A DNA stretch of 64,000 nucleotides, from positions 7,975,168-8,039,167 of the forward strand of contig NZ_JAPNKE010000002.1 of the NCBI RefSeq assembly GCF_026626665.1, written 5' to 3'. Position numbers and translations under genes: made by a program. This stretch comes from Nannocystis pusilla. GTDB taxonomy: Bacteria > Myxococcota_A > Polyangia > Nannocystales > Nannocystaceae. The notes beneath the pieces are model-generated. The model saw nothing but the letters and a program-made list of their open reading frames with translations, was not told the DNA's origin and ran no database searches. Every line of letters starts with the position of its first letter. Position 1 is the first letter of the stretch. Positions 40,095-49,642 of this stretch are shown piece by piece.

Positions 40095-43000
40095 TTACGA
40101 GCGCTCGAGGCCGTGTTGCGGCCCGGCGTGGTTCTCGGGCGTCACGCGCTGCTCGCGGCGGAGGGTCATCTTGAGGATGGCCGGCAGCAGGAACATCGTC
40201 ATCAGCGTCGACGCGAAGATGCCGAACACCACCGTGGTGGCCAGCGGGCGCTGCACCTCGGAGCCGGCGCCGGTGGCCAGGGCCATCGGCAGGAAGCCGA
40301 GGGCCGCGACCGCGCCGGTGGTGAGCACCGCGCGCATCGTGTGCACGGCGCCCTTGACCAGCGCCTTGTCGAACGGGTGGCCCTCGTCGATCGCGTGGCG
40401 CACGTCGGTGGCCATGACCACCCCGTTGAGCACCGCCACGCCGGCGAGGGCGATGAAGCCGACCGCCGCCGGGATGCTGAACGCCATGTCGCGGATGATG
40501 AGGCCGACGAACCCGCCGATCAGCGCGAACGGCACGATCGCGAACACCGCCGTCGCGTAGCGGATGTCGCCGAAGTTCCAGAGCAGCATGCCGAAGATCA
40601 GCATCAGGCAGATCGGCACGACCACCGCGAGGCGCTTCGACGCGCGCTCGAAGTTCTCGAACTGACCGGCCCACTCGACCTTGTAGCCGGGCGTGACCTG
40701 GACCTTCTCGTTGACCGCCGCCTGGGCCTCGTTCACCCACGACAGCAGGTCGCGGCCGCGCAGGTTGACCTCGACGCGGACCACGCGGACCCGGTTCTTG
40801 CGGCGGATCTGCGCCGGTCCCTCGGCCTCGACGATCGTCGCCACCTCGGACAGCGGCACGCGGTGGCCGTCGACCGTCTCGACGAACAGGTCGCCGAGCG
40901 CCTCCGGCACCGGCGCGCGCGGCGGGATCAGGAGGCGCGCGTCGAACCGGCGGATGCCCTCGTAGACCAGGCCGAAGGTCTTGCCGACGCGGGCGGTCTC
41001 GATCGCCAGCAGCGCGTCCTGCATGCTGACGCCGTAGCGGGCCAGGCGGGCCCGGTCGGGCCGCACGGTCAGCTCGGGCATGCCGAGCACCTGCTCGACG
41101 CGGAGGTCGCCGGTGCCCTCGATCGGCCGGACGGCGTCGGCGATCTGGTCGGCCAGGTTCTTGAGCTCGAGCAGCTCGTTGCCGGCGACCACGATCTGGA
41201 TGTCGGCGCGCGAGCCGCTGATGATCTCGTTGTTGCGGTCCTCGATGGGCTGCGACACCGCGACGAAGGTGCCGGGCACCTGCGACTCGATGTCGTTCTT
41301 GAGGGTCACGCTGAGCTCGTCGAGGTCGTGCGCGGTCGTCCACTGCTCCTTGGGCAGCAGCGGGATCGTGATCTCGGTGCGGTCCTTGCCGACCGGCTCG
41401 ATCGCCACCTCGGCGCGGCCGGTCATCGTCAGCGTCTTGAGGATCTCCGGGTACTTCAGGAGGATCGCCTGCGTCTGGTAGTCGAGGCGCTTGGCCTCCT
41501 CGAGGTTGATCGACGGCGGGCGGCGGATGCTGACCACCATGTCGCCCTCGTCGATGCGCGGCACGAAGTCGGCGCCCTTCTCCTTGAAGATGTAGCCGGA
41601 CACGAACAGCGCCGCGGCGGCGCCGAGGATCAGCGGCCAGCGCAGGCGGATCGCGTGCGGCACCGCGCGCTTGTAGCCGCGCGCGATCGGGTTGAGCCAG
41701 CGCGCGCCCTCCTTCTTCAGCGGCGGCACGAACAGCGCCAGCAGCGCCGGCAGGAACACCACCGAGTAGATGAGCGCGCCGAGCAGCGCGAACGCCATGG
41801 TGGTGGCCATCGGCTTGAACAGCCGCCCCTCGACCCCTTCGAGGCTGAGCAGCGGGATGTACACCAGCATGATGATCGCCACCGCGAACGCGACCGGGCG
41901 CATCACCGCGCCGATGGCCGAGTTGTAGGCCTGGGCCCGCTCCTCGCGGGACATCTGCTGGCCGACGAAGGTGGCGATCAGCGCCTCGAGCACGACGATC
42001 GGGCCGTCGACGAGGAAGCCGAAGTCGATCGCGCCGAGCGACATCAGGTCGCCGGCGACCCCGGCCCAGTGCATGCCGAACAGCGCCACCGACATCGAGG
42101 CCGGGATGCCGAGCACGCACACCAGCGCGCCGCGGACCGTGCCGAGGAACAGCACGAGGACGATGAACACCACCCCGGCGCCCTCGGCGAGGTTCTTCAG
42201 CACCGTCGCCAGGGTGCGCTCGACGAAGTTCGCGCGGTCGTACACCGCCTCGATCACCACGCCCGCCGGCAGGTCGGCCTGGATCTCCGCCACCCGGTCC
42301 TTGACCGCGTAGATGACGTCGCGGCTGTTCGAGCCGAGCAGCATCATGATGATGCCGGCGACCGCCTCGTCCTCGCCGTTGAAGGTGACGACGCCGTGGC
42401 GCAGGGCCGAGCCGTCGCGCACCTCGGCGACGTGGCGGACCAGCACCGGCTGGCCCTCCGAGACCTTGAGGACCACGTTGCCGATGTCCTCGATGCTGGT
42501 GAACGTGCCGACCGCGCGCAGCGTGAAGCTCTCGGCCGTGCGGTCGATGTAGCCGCCGGACACGATCGCGTTCGAGCCGGTCAGCGTCTCGCTGAGCTCG
42601 CGGATCGTCAGGCCGTAGGCCGCGAGGCGGTCGGGCTGGACGATCACCTGGTACTGCTTGAGGTCGCCGCCGATCGAGTTGACCTCGATGACCCCGGGCA
42701 CCCCGCGCAGGCGCGGCACGATCTCCCACTCGAGCATCGTCCGCAGCTGCTTGCGCGTGTGTACCGGCGAGCGGACCACGAACTGGAAGATCTCGCCGAG
42801 GCCGGTCGACAGCGGCGCCAGGATCGGCGTCTGGATCGTCGCGGGCAGGTCGCCCTTGGCCTGCAGCATGCGTTCGAACACCAGCTGGCGCGCGAACCAC
42901 GGGTCGGTGCCGTCGCGGAAGACGACGGTGATCGACGAGATGTCGGCGCGGGAGATCGATCGCAGCTCGTCGAGCCCGGGGACGCCGTTGAGGGCGTTCT

Positions 43001-43208
43001 CCATCGGGAAGGTGACGTTGCGCTCGACCTCGAGGGCCGACATGCCGGGCGCCTCGGTGATGACGGTGACCTGGATCGTCGAGATGTCCGGCAGCGCGTC
43101 GATCGGCAGGTTCTTGGCCGCGATCGCGCCGGCCACCAGCAAGGCGGCCAGCAGGCCGGCCATCAGGTAGCGCAGGCGGATGGAGATATCGATGAGTGCG
43201 CCCAGCAT
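40095..43208 (-). CDS. heavy-metal-efflux RND transporter (CzcA/CusA family)
   Basis: 1,037 residues, full family length. N-terminal helix (RLRYLMAGLLAALLVAGAIAA), FPMENALNGVPGLDELRS, periplasmic porter domains, 12 expected membrane helices, and the HME signature region GAIDFGFLVDGPIVVLEALIA in helix 4, with the Asp residues used for proton transfer. KDRVAEIQADLPAGV and the C-terminal GVVMATDVRHAIDEGHPFD are also typical. Works with the membrane-fusion protein 21 bases upstream and the outer-membrane factor encoded divergently. Cation specificity cannot be read. Confidence 0.9.
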   Translation of the reverse strand: MLGALIDISIRLRYLMAGLLAALLVAGAIAAKNLPIDALPDISTIQVTVITEAPGMSALEVERNVTFPMENALNGVPGLDELRSISRADISSITVVFRDGTDPWFARQLVFERMLQAKGDLPATIQTPILAPLSTGLGEIFQFVVRSPVHTRKQLRTMLEWEIVPRLRGVPGVIEVNSIGGDLKQYQVIVQPDRLAAYGLTIRELSETLTGSNAIVSGGYIDRTAESFTLRAVGTFTSIEDIGNVVLKVSEGQPVLVRHVAEVRDGSALRHGVVTFNGEDEAVAGIIMMLLGSNSRDVIYAVKDRVAEIQADLPAGVVIEAVYDRANFVERTLATVLKNLAEGAGVVFIVLVLFLGTVRGALVCVLGIPASMSVALFGMHWAGVAGDLMSLGAIDFGFLVDGPIVVLEALIATFVGQQMSREERAQAYNSAIGAVMRPVAFAVAIIMLVYIPLLSLEGVEGRLFKPMATTMAFALLGALIYSVVFLPALLALFVPPLKKEGARWLNPIARGYKRAVPHAIRLRWPLILGAAAALFVSGYIFKEKGADFVPRIDEGDMVVSIRRPPSINLEEAKRLDYQTQAILLKYPEILKTLTMTGRAEVAIEPVGKDRTEITIPLLPKEQWTTAHDLDELSVTLKNDIESQVPGTFVAVSQPIEDRNNEIISGSRADIQIVVAGNELLELKNLADQIADAVRPIEGTGDLRVEQVLGMPELTVRPDRARLARYGVSMQDALLAIETARVGKTFGLVYEGIRRFDARLLIPPRAPVPEALGDLFVETVDGHRVPLSEVATIVEAEGPAQIRRKNRVRVVRVEVNLRGRDLLSWVNEAQAAVNEKVQVTPGYKVEWAGQFENFERASKRLAVVVPICLMLIFGMLLWNFGDIRYATAVFAIVPFALIGGFVGLIIRDMAFSIPAAVGFIALAGVAVLNGVVMATDVRHAIDEGHPFDKALVKGAVHTMRAVLTTGAVAALGFLPMALATGAGSEVQRPLATTVVFGIFASTLMTMFLLPAILKMTLRREQRVTPENHAGPQHGLERS

Positions 43209-43229
43209 GGGTGTCTCCTCGGCGCCTCG

Positions 43230-44426
43230 CTAGCGGAACAGCTCGGACTTGAGGGCGAACACTCCCTCGGTGATGATGCGCTCGCCGGGCTCTAAGCCCT
43301 TCTTGATCTCGACCAGGTCGGGGCCCTGGGCGCCGACCTCGATCGTGCGCGGCATGACGGCGCGCTCGCCGACCTCGACGAACACCGTGGGCTTGCCGTC
43401 GACCTGCACCATCGCTTTACGCGGGATCGCCAGTGCCTGCTTGCGCGCCGCGCCCGGGCGGATCCTCGCGTTGACCGCCTGACCGACGCGCAGCTTGCCG
43501 GCCTCGTTCGGGACCACCACGCGCACCTCGGCGCTGCGGGTCACCGGGTCGAGCACCGTGCTGACGAACGTCACCGTGCCGGTCAGCACCTCGTCGGGCG
43601 TCACCTGCGACGAGATCTCGACCGAGTCGCCGACGCGGATGTTGACCACCTCGCCCTCGAACACGCTGAGGCGCACCCACAGCGTGCTGCGGTCGGCGAT
43701 CGTGAAGGCCGTGTAGCTCGGCTCGACCGCCTGGCCGCGGAACACCCGCACGCGGACGACGTCGCCCTCGATCGGCGAGGTCAGCGACATCACGCCGAGC
43801 GCCGCCTTCTCGGACGACCCGCCGCCCAGCGCCTGCACGCGCTGCTTGGCCGCCCGCAGCTCGGCGCTGGCGACCGACACCTCGGCGCTGGCCAGGTCGG
43901 CCGCGCGCTGCGAGGCGATGCCCTCCTGCAGCAGTCGTCGCTTGCGCTCCTTGTCGCGCTCGGCCAGCTCGGCCTTGGCGACCACGGCCGAGATCTCGGC
44001 CTGGGCCTTGCCGAGCTCCGCGCTGTCGAGCGTGGCCAGGATGTCGCCCGTCTCGACCTTCGTGCCCTCGATGACCTTGACCTCCTTGACGCGCCCGGAG
44101 ATGCGCGAGCCGACCTCGGCGATCCGCAGCTCGTCGAACTCGAGCACGCCGGTCACGTGGACCACCGGCGACACCTCGGTCATCTCGACGGTGCCGCTCT
44201 GCAGCGCCGCCTTCTCGGCGAACACCTCGGGCAGCTTGATCACGCCGTCCTCGAAGTACGGCAGCTCCGGCGGCTTGGTCGCGGCGTCGGCCTCGGCGGC
44301 CTCCCCGTGGTTGCAGCCGAGCGGGGTCGCGACCGCGAAGACGAACATGAGCACGAACCAGCGTCGCGCGTGGTCGAGGAGGGAAAGCCAGCGCGAGGCT
44401 CGACCGGGGTCAGAGGAATTGCTCAT
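43230..44426 (-). CDS. efflux periplasmic adaptor lipoprotein (CzcB/CusB-like)
   Basis: 398 residues from ATG 44426. Signal peptide with lipobox TPLGC, barrel-sandwich hybrid (VGSRISGRVKEVKVIEGTKV), helical hairpin (about 130-200: ISAVVAKAELAERDKERKR, VSVASAELRAAKQRV), lipoyl return strand (LTSPIEGDVVRVRVFRGQAV) and beta-barrel (TPDEVLTGTVTFVSTVLDP, RIRPGAARKQALAIPRKAMV). Links the inner-membrane pump to the outer-membrane channel. Upstream lies a palindromic operator. Confidence 0.88.
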   Translation of the reverse strand: MSNSSDPGRASRWLSLLDHARRWFVLMFVFAVATPLGCNHGEAAEADAATKPPELPYFEDGVIKLPEVFAEKAALQSGTVEMTEVSPVVHVTGVLEFDELRIAEVGSRISGRVKEVKVIEGTKVETGDILATLDSAELGKAQAEISAVVAKAELAERDKERKRRLLQEGIASQRAADLASAEVSVASAELRAAKQRVQALGGGSSEKAALGVMSLTSPIEGDVVRVRVFRGQAVEPSYTAFTIADRSTLWVRLSVFEGEVVNIRVGDSVEISSQVTPDEVLTGTVTFVSTVLDPVTRSAEVRVVVPNEAGKLRVGQAVNARIRPGAARKQALAIPRKAMVQVDGKPTVFVEVGERAVMPRTIEVGAQGPDLVEIKKGLEPGERIITEGVFALKSELFR

Positions 44427-44533
44427 CACGACACGTCCTGGGAGTCTTTTAATCCGCGCGCCCCGCCCGTGCGCGAGCGTGGCGCAGGGCCCGGCGGGGC
44501 GAGGATGCATCTCCCCCCGCAAAAGGCCCTGGG

Positions 44534-44552
44534 ATGGTGTTTCAAACACCAT
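44534..44552. promoter_or_regulatory. palindromic operator in the efflux promoter region
   Basis: Perfect 19-base palindrome ATGGTGTTTCAAACACCAT, one-base centre, in the 291-base gap between the divergent adaptor and outer-membrane factor genes. The surrounding sequence is locally AT-rich, as for a promoter. Candidate binding site for a metal-responsive or TetR-like repressor not encoded here. Confidence 0.6.
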
Positions 44553-44717
44553 TGCTTACATTACGGAGCCTTCATGTCAAGGTTTCGCTCGCCCCCAGAG
44601 CGCGCAGACCGTGTCGAAACTCTCGAGCTGAACAAGGTCCTTGGCAACCTCGGACCCCGCGTGTAAGAGTCCGCGGGCTTGACAGCGCGCGACGAACCCG
44701 TCCGCACTCCGATTCGC

Positions 44718-46160
44718 ATGCCACGCCGCACAGCTCTCATCCGGACCTCGACGTTGTTCACGCTGGTCGCGGCCGTGGCCGCAGCATCGCTCGCCCCCGC
44801 GGCCGGAGCCGCGCCCGCCCCCGCGCGCACCAAGGCCGCCGACGCGCCCGCGCCGCTGCTCGCGCCAGCGCCGGAGCCGGCGCAGACGATCCCCGAACCA
44901 GTCGTCGCCGGTGCGCAGGTCCTGCCCCTCGACACAATCCTGAAACACGCCGAAGAGAACGCGATGCCGGTCCGCACCGCTCGCACGCGCCTCGAGCTCG
45001 GCGACGCCGCGGTCACCGGCGCCAAGCCGCTGCTGCCCGACAACCCGCAGCTGTACCTCGGCATGGGCGCGCGCCTGAACCCCACCGCCGGGCCGGCGCA
45101 GTTCGAGCTCCAGGGCACGCTGCAGCAGCCGATCGAGATCGGCCGCGAACGCAGCCTCCGCATCAAGGCCGGCCGCGAGTACCGCGAGTTCCTCGACCGC
45201 GAGCTCGCGCAGGTCCGCTGGACCACCCACGCGCAGGTCCACTACGCCTACAACACGGCGCTCATCGCCAAGGAGCGCGCGCACCGCTTCGCGCACGCAG
45301 CAGTTCGCCGAGCGCCTCCTCGACATCGCCAGCCGCCGCCAGCAGGCCGGCGAGATCTCGCGCCTGCGCGTGCGCGTGGCCGAGGGCGAGCTCGCCCGCG
45401 CGCGCCAGGCCAAGCTGGCCGCCGACCTGGATTACCGGCTCGCGTGCATCCACCTGGCCGAGATGGCCGGCTGGCCTTCGGGACAGCTCATCGCCCCCGC
45501 CGGCGAGCTCGGCGACCCGATCAAGGTCCGCGACCCCGAGGACCTGATCGCCAACGTGCAGAAGGAGCACCCCGCGCTCAAGACCAAGGAGGCGCAGGTC
45601 GAGCTCGGCGAGGCGCGGGCCAAGTCGGCCCGGCGCGACCGCCTGCCGGAGCCGTGGATCGGCGTCTACTTCGGCCGCGAGCGCGAGCCGAACACCGCGC
45701 CGAACATCCCCGGCTCGAAGATCGTGCTCGGCATGGTGACGATCCCGCTGCCGTTCTTCAAGCGCAACCAGCTGGCGCGGGCGCAGACCAAGGCCGAGCT
45801 GAGCGTCGCGCAGACCGAGCTCGAGGTCGTCCGCTACCAGCTGGCGCTCAACGCCCGCCGGGCCGTCGACGCCATCAACACCGCCGCCGAGCGCGTCCAG
45901 ACCTACTCGCGCGAGGTCGTGCCGCGCTTCGAGGAGAACCTGCAGCTCCTCCAAAGAGCCTTCGAGCTCGGCGAGGTCGACATCATCGAGGTGTTCGTCG
46001 CCCGCGAGATTTCTTGCGGATCCAGACCGAGGCGCTCGACGCCTACGGCACCTACTTCGACGCCATGTACACGCTCGAGACGATCATCGGCACGGAGGCG
46101 TCTACCCTCGCCTCGGCCCGCCCGACCCGCGCGTCCACCCCGCCGGCCACCGCCCGCTGA
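44718..46160 (+). CDS. outer-membrane efflux factor, TolC/CzcC family (two frameshifts)
   Basis: About 480 residues. Signal peptide (MPRRTALIRTSTLFTLVAA to AAGA). Two TolC repeats: LPDNPQLYLGMGARLNP, QPIEIGRERSLRIKAGREY, RQQAGEISRLRVRVAEGEL and, in the second half, VLGMVTIPLPFFKRNQLARAQ, RVQTYSREVVPRFEENLQL, AFELGEVDIIEVFVARE. One extra base near 45297 and one missing base near 46010 interrupt the frame; the true end reads FLRIQTEALDAYGTYFDAM and on to 46160. Forms the outer-membrane channel of the adjacent RND system. A WPSGQL segment lies on an in-frame palindrome-like site. Confidence 0.85.
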   Translation: MPRRTALIRTSTLFTLVAAVAAASLAPAAGAAPAPARTKAADAPAPLLAPAPEPAQTIPEPVVAGAQVLPLDTILKHAEENAMPVRTARTRLELGDAAVTGAKPLLPDNPQLYLGMGARLNPTAGPAQFELQGTLQQPIEIGRERSLRIKAGREYREFLDRELAQVRWTTHAQVHYAYNTALIAKERAHRFAHAAVRRAPPRHRQPPPAGRRDLAPARARGRGRARPRAPGQAGRRPGLPARVHPPGRDGRLAFGTAHRPRRRARRPDQGPRPRGPDRQRAEGAPRAQDQGGAGRARRGAGQVGPARPPAGAVDRRLLRPRARAEHRAEHPRLEDRARHGDDPAAVLQAQPAGAGADQGRAERRADRARGRPLPAGAQRPPGRRRHQHRRRARPDLLARGRAALRGEPAAPPKSLRARRGRHHRGVRRPRDFLRIQTEALDAYGTYFDAMYTLETIIGTEASTLASARPTRASTPPATAR

Positions 46161-46513
46161 CGCGCCGGCTGTCCTCGCGGACAGCCACACCCCAGCGGCG
46201 CTGCCTGTCCCTCGGAACAGCTACCCCGGGGATCACCGCGAACGCGCCCCGGAGCGCGCCGCCTGTCCGCAGCCTGCCGCGCAGGAGCGCAACCTGTCCT
46301 GCGATGGCTGCGCCCGAGCTGCGGGCTCGTCCTTGCGAGAGGCCGCCCAGCGACCTGCCCCTCGGGACAGCTTCTACCCCACCCAACACCTGTCTTTCGG
46401 GGCAGATTGCCTCTGCACGGCCTCCGCTCGCCGCTCTGCGGGCCCGCGTCCTTTCGCCGGCGTAACCCGGTCAACCCTGGGGTTTCGGCGCGAAGACCTG
46501 TCTTTCGGACCAG
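46161..46513. repeat. cluster of about seven palindromic elements
   Basis: The gap between the outer-membrane factor and the DUF72 gene is largely made of elements: GGCTGTCCTCGCGGACAGCC (46167-46186, perfect 8-bp stem), then CCTGTCCCTCGGAACAGCT near 46204, CCTGTCCGCAGCC near 46261, CCTGTCCTGCGATGG near 46292, CCTGCCCCTCGGGACAGCT near 46354, CCTGTCTTTCGGGGCAG near 46390 and CCTGTCTTTCGGACCAGCT near 46497. All have the same CCTG...CAGCT orientation. Confidence 0.75.
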
Positions 46514-47545
46514 CTAAAGACCCTGCAGCTCGGCGACGCGCGCGGCCAGCTTGGCGATCGTCCGCGGTGACGAGCCCTCGGCCTTGTTGTTGACGATCAC
46601 GTAGACCGGCAGGTCGAGGTCGGTCTCGGCGCACACGCGGGCGACCTCCTCGCGGTTGCCGGGGTCTTCGTCGACGAGGTGGTCGAACGGGTCGTAGCGG
46701 GCCTCGGCGCGCTCGTAGTTCATGCTCGGGTGCAGCATCCACCGGCACACCACGGCGGGGGCCAGGTCCTGGCGCACGCGGGTCCGCTGGGCGCGGGCCG
46801 GCGGCATGCTCGGGTAGACGTTGATGCAGTGGCACGCGCCGAACTCGGCCAGCGCCGCGGCGTAGGCGCCGGTCATCAGCTCGCGGTTGCGCAGCTCGAC
46901 CGCGTAGAGCGGCCCGCGGGGCAGCCCGTCGAGGAAGCGGCGCAGGCGGTCGACCAGCCAGCGCGGCCCGCCGAGCGCGCCGAAGTCCTGCGGGGCGAAC
47001 TGGAACAGCAGCGGACCTAGCGCCTCGCCGAGGCCCTCCACGGCCGGCGCCACCACGAACTCGCTGGCGTACACCGGGTCGAGGAAGCGCTCGTTGGGCT
47101 GGCCGCGGACCTTGCCGTAGCGCTGGTGCTTCGGCCACACCGCCGTCGTGCAGGCCTCGTGGGCCTTGACCAGGAAGCGGAAGTCGCCCGGCACCGCCGC
47201 CGCGTAGGCCGCGAACTCGTCGGTCCGCGGCGGCGCGTAGTACGAGCGGTCGATGCCCACCGCGCGCATCAACGGGTGGCGCGCGTACGCGGCCAGCCCG
47301 TCGCGCGCGAGCCGCTGCTGCGAGTGCGGCAGGTCGTAGACGATCCCCGACCAGCCCGGGTAGGCCCACGAAGATGTCCCGAAGCGCAGGTTCTTCGGCA
47401 GCCGCTCGGCCAACGCCGCCAGCTCGGCCGGAGGCGTGGCCGGCAAGATCGGCGCCGGCGTCTTCTTGCCGGCGCCGCCACGGCCGGCGCCGCCGGAGGT
47501 CGGGTCCTGCGAGGGGTCGGCGAACAGATCGAGCTGGGGAGCCAT
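46514..47545 (-). CDS. DUF72 (YecE-like) protein
   Basis: 343 residues. LRFGTSSWAYPGWSGIVYD is the family N-terminal signature; AVGIDRSYYAPPR, DFRFLVKAHEACTTAVWPK, PLLFQFAPQDFGALGG, YAVELRNRELM and PVYVIVNNKAEGSSPRTI follow the TIM-barrel order. A 55-residue Gly/Pro N-terminal extension precedes the domain. Biochemical role of DUF72 is not established. A palindromic element starts immediately after its stop. Confidence 0.88.
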   Translation of the reverse strand: MAPQLDLFADPSQDPTSGGAGRGGAGKKTPAPILPATPPAELAALAERLPKNLRFGTSSWAYPGWSGIVYDLPHSQQRLARDGLAAYARHPLMRAVGIDRSYYAPPRTDEFAAYAAAVPGDFRFLVKAHEACTTAVWPKHQRYGKVRGQPNERFLDPVYASEFVVAPAVEGLGEALGPLLFQFAPQDFGALGGPRWLVDRLRRFLDGLPRGPLYAVELRNRELMTGAYAAALAEFGACHCINVYPSMPPARAQRTRVRQDLAPAVVCRWMLHPSMNYERAEARYDPFDHLVDEDPGNREEVARVCAETDLDLPVYVIVNNKAEGSSPRTIAKLAARVAELQGL

Positions 47546-47620
47546 GCGCGGTTTTGCGCAGGATAGCCCCAGCTGCCCGCCCGCGCAAGCGCAGCCGACC
47601 TGCCCCGGAGAGCATGTCCT

Positions 47621-48256
47621 TCAGGACTTGCGAAACACCAGCGAGAAGTTGTTGGCCGGCATCGCCACCAGCTCGGTCAGCGCGAGCCCGTGGGCCGCGG
47701 CCGCGGCGCGGACGTCGGCCTCGTCGCGCACGCCCCAGGCCGGGTCGCGGGCCCGCAGGCCCTCGTCGAAGGCCGCGTTGCTCGGCGCGGTGTGCTGGCC
47801 GCCGCGCTTGACGGCGCCGTACAGGTAGAGCGGCCGGTCCGGGGCCAGCACGCGCCCGGCCCCGGCCATCAGCGCCTCGCATGCGGACCACGGGGCGATG
47901 TGGATCATGTTGATGCACACGATCGCCTCGGCCTCGGTGACCGGCCACGGCCACTCCATGACGTCGAGCCGCAGCGGGCGCAGCAAGTTGGGCGGCCCCT
48001 CGCCCTCGACCCGCGCGGCGATCGACGCCAGCGCCTCGGGGTCCACGTCGGTCGGTCGCCACGAGACCCCAGGGAAGGCCGCCGCGAGGTACACCGCGTG
48101 CTCTCCGGTCCCGCTGGCGATTTCGAGCACGCGCCCCTGCGCGGGCAGGACCCGCGCCAGCACCTCCGCGATCACCCCGCGGTTGCGGAGCGCTGCAGGA
48201 GACGACCGTGCATGAGACTGCTGCGGAGGCGGTGGATCGTGAGGCTGCATCACCAC
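47621..48256 (-). CDS. DUF938 family SAM-dependent methyltransferase-like protein
   Basis: 211 residues. SAM motif VLEIASGTGEHAVYLAAAFP, WRPTDVDPEALASI, AIVCINMIHIAPWSACEALM, PLYLYGAVKRGGQHTAPSNAAFDEGLRARDP is split here into the family blocks LYLYGAVKRGG and SNAAFDEGLRARDP, and the end is ANNFSLVFRKS, as in DUF938/METTL26 proteins. Met3 is an alternative start. Its stop codon lies inside a diverged palindrome (GTCCTTCAGGAC, 47615-47626). Substrate unknown. Confidence 0.85.
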   Translation of the reverse strand: MVMQPHDPPPPQQSHARSSPAALRNRGVIAEVLARVLPAQGRVLEIASGTGEHAVYLAAAFPGVSWRPTDVDPEALASIAARVEGEGPPNLLRPLRLDVMEWPWPVTEAEAIVCINMIHIAPWSACEALMAGAGRVLAPDRPLYLYGAVKRGGQHTAPSNAAFDEGLRARDPAWGVRDEADVRAAAAAHGLALTELVAMPANNFSLVFRKS

Positions 48257-48397
48257 GATCGTATCTCGAGATGACAGACTCGTGGTTTTGCCGATTTGCG
48301 AGCTTCACCGCTCCGCGTCTGCGAACACCGAACGTGAGTCGGGCACCACCGCCTCGCTCGGCGCAGCGCGCGGCACGGCGTGCTATCGTCCTCGAAG

Positions 48398-49345
48398 ATG
48401 AGGTCCGGCTCGCGGCTCATGGGGCTCCTCGCGGCGTCGCTCGGCGCGATCGCAGGCTGCCTCGTCGAGCTGAACCCGCCCGCCGACTGCGGCGACGGCT
48501 TCATCGACCTTCTCGCCCACGAGGACTGCGAGCCCTCGCTGCCCGACAGCTACACAGGCCGCTGCGCCGAGCTCGGCCGGATCGCCGGCCCCGCCGCCTG
48601 CGACCCCCAGACCTGCCGCTTCGCCGCCGAGGGCTGCCTCACCTGCGGCAACGGGGTGATCGACCCCGGCGAGGAGTGTGACCCGGAGGACATGTCCGAA
48701 CCGACATGTCCCGGAGAAGGGGTAGCGACCTGCCGCGACGACTGCACCGTCGACCGCTCGGCCTGCGCCGCCTGCGGCAACGGGGTGGTCGACGTCGACG
48801 AGGAATGCGACTTCGCCCTCGAGATCGGCGACATCGCCCTCGAGATCGACTGCGTCGAGCTCGACTCGCCGGCCGGCGTCACCCGCCGCTACGGCTCGGG
48901 CACCTCGACCCGCTGCAACAGCAAGTGCGAGTGGGACCGCTCGCGCTGCTCGTACTGCCAGAACGACAAGCTCGAGGGCGACGAGATCGCCGGCGGCCTG
49001 TTCGTCGACTTCGAGCAGACCATCCAGCCCGCGCCCGAAGTGTGTGACAACCAGGAGGCCGACAAGGACGCCCTGGTCGTCCACTGCCAGAAGGCGTGCG
49101 GCAGCAACTACCGCGTCGAGTGCAAGTTCCAGTGCGCCGCCGACTGCCAGGCGTTCCAGGCCGCGGCGCTCCCCATCGACGAGCTCGAGTGCTGCACGGC
49201 CCAGGGCGAGCTCTGCCCCTACGACCAGCAGGGCAAGCTGCTGGAGGGGCGGCAGCCGTGCTGCTTCCAGTTCGCCAACCCCGACGAAGAGAAGTTCTGC
49301 GAGCCGCTGCAGTTCGGCGAGCAGCTGTTCTTCGTCTGCCGCTGA
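48398..49345 (+). CDS. Cys-rich-repeat lipoprotein A
   Basis: 315 residues; signal peptide with lipobox AIAGC (Cys 21). Followed by Cys-rich modules: DCGDGFIDLLAHEDCEPS, CGNGVIDPGEECDPEDMS, CGNGVVDVDEECDFALEIG, CNSKCEWDRSRCSYC, VCDNQEADKD, and a C-terminal ECCTAQGELCPYDQQG with PCCFQFANPDEEKFC. About 35 Cys suggest a disulfide-stabilised surface protein. The modules are the myxobacterial disulfide repeat type. Close paralogue of the next gene, 300 bases downstream. A palindrome pair is in frame at CDPEDMSEPTCPGEG. Confidence 0.72.
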   Translation: MRSGSRLMGLLAASLGAIAGCLVELNPPADCGDGFIDLLAHEDCEPSLPDSYTGRCAELGRIAGPAACDPQTCRFAAEGCLTCGNGVIDPGEECDPEDMSEPTCPGEGVATCRDDCTVDRSACAACGNGVVDVDEECDFALEIGDIALEIDCVELDSPAGVTRRYGSGTSTRCNSKCEWDRSRCSYCQNDKLEGDEIAGGLFVDFEQTIQPAPEVCDNQEADKDALVVHCQKACGSNYRVECKFQCAADCQAFQAAALPIDELECCTAQGELCPYDQQGKLLEGRQPCCFQFANPDEEKFCEPLQFGEQLFFVCR

Positions 49346-49642
49346 CGCCTCGCGCGGCCTCGGTCCGAACGGCCGCGGAGGCGTCGCTGCCGGGCGGTGC
49401 TCGCTCCGGAGCGCGATCGTCCAGAAGCTCCGCGTCGAGCTCGCGCGGGCGGCGCGAGGTCCACGCGTCGCGGGCGGCGATCTCGCGCCACCGGCTGCGC
49501 CGCGAACGGGCCGGGCCGAGCACCTCGCGAACGCTGCCGCCGGCGGCCGCGGTCGGGGCGCGTCGGCCTCGGCCCTCGGTCGCGTTCGGGCGCTCCTGGC
49601 GGCCCCCACGGCCGGTTTGCGCCGTGTGCTACCTTGTCGTCG
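49346..49642. other. intergenic region between paralogous lipoproteins
   Basis: About 300 GC-rich bases. Frames are open but none shows protein-like pattern. Likely holds the promoter of the second lipoprotein. Confidence 0.4.

Noticed and set aside
39948..43295. 1,115-residue open frame opposite the RND pump
   Set aside because: Antisense shadow; Arg/His/Asp-rich with no motif.
44679..44684. TTGACA as a -35 box before the outer-membrane factor gene
   Set aside because: No -10-like hexamer at the right distance in the following GC-rich sequence.
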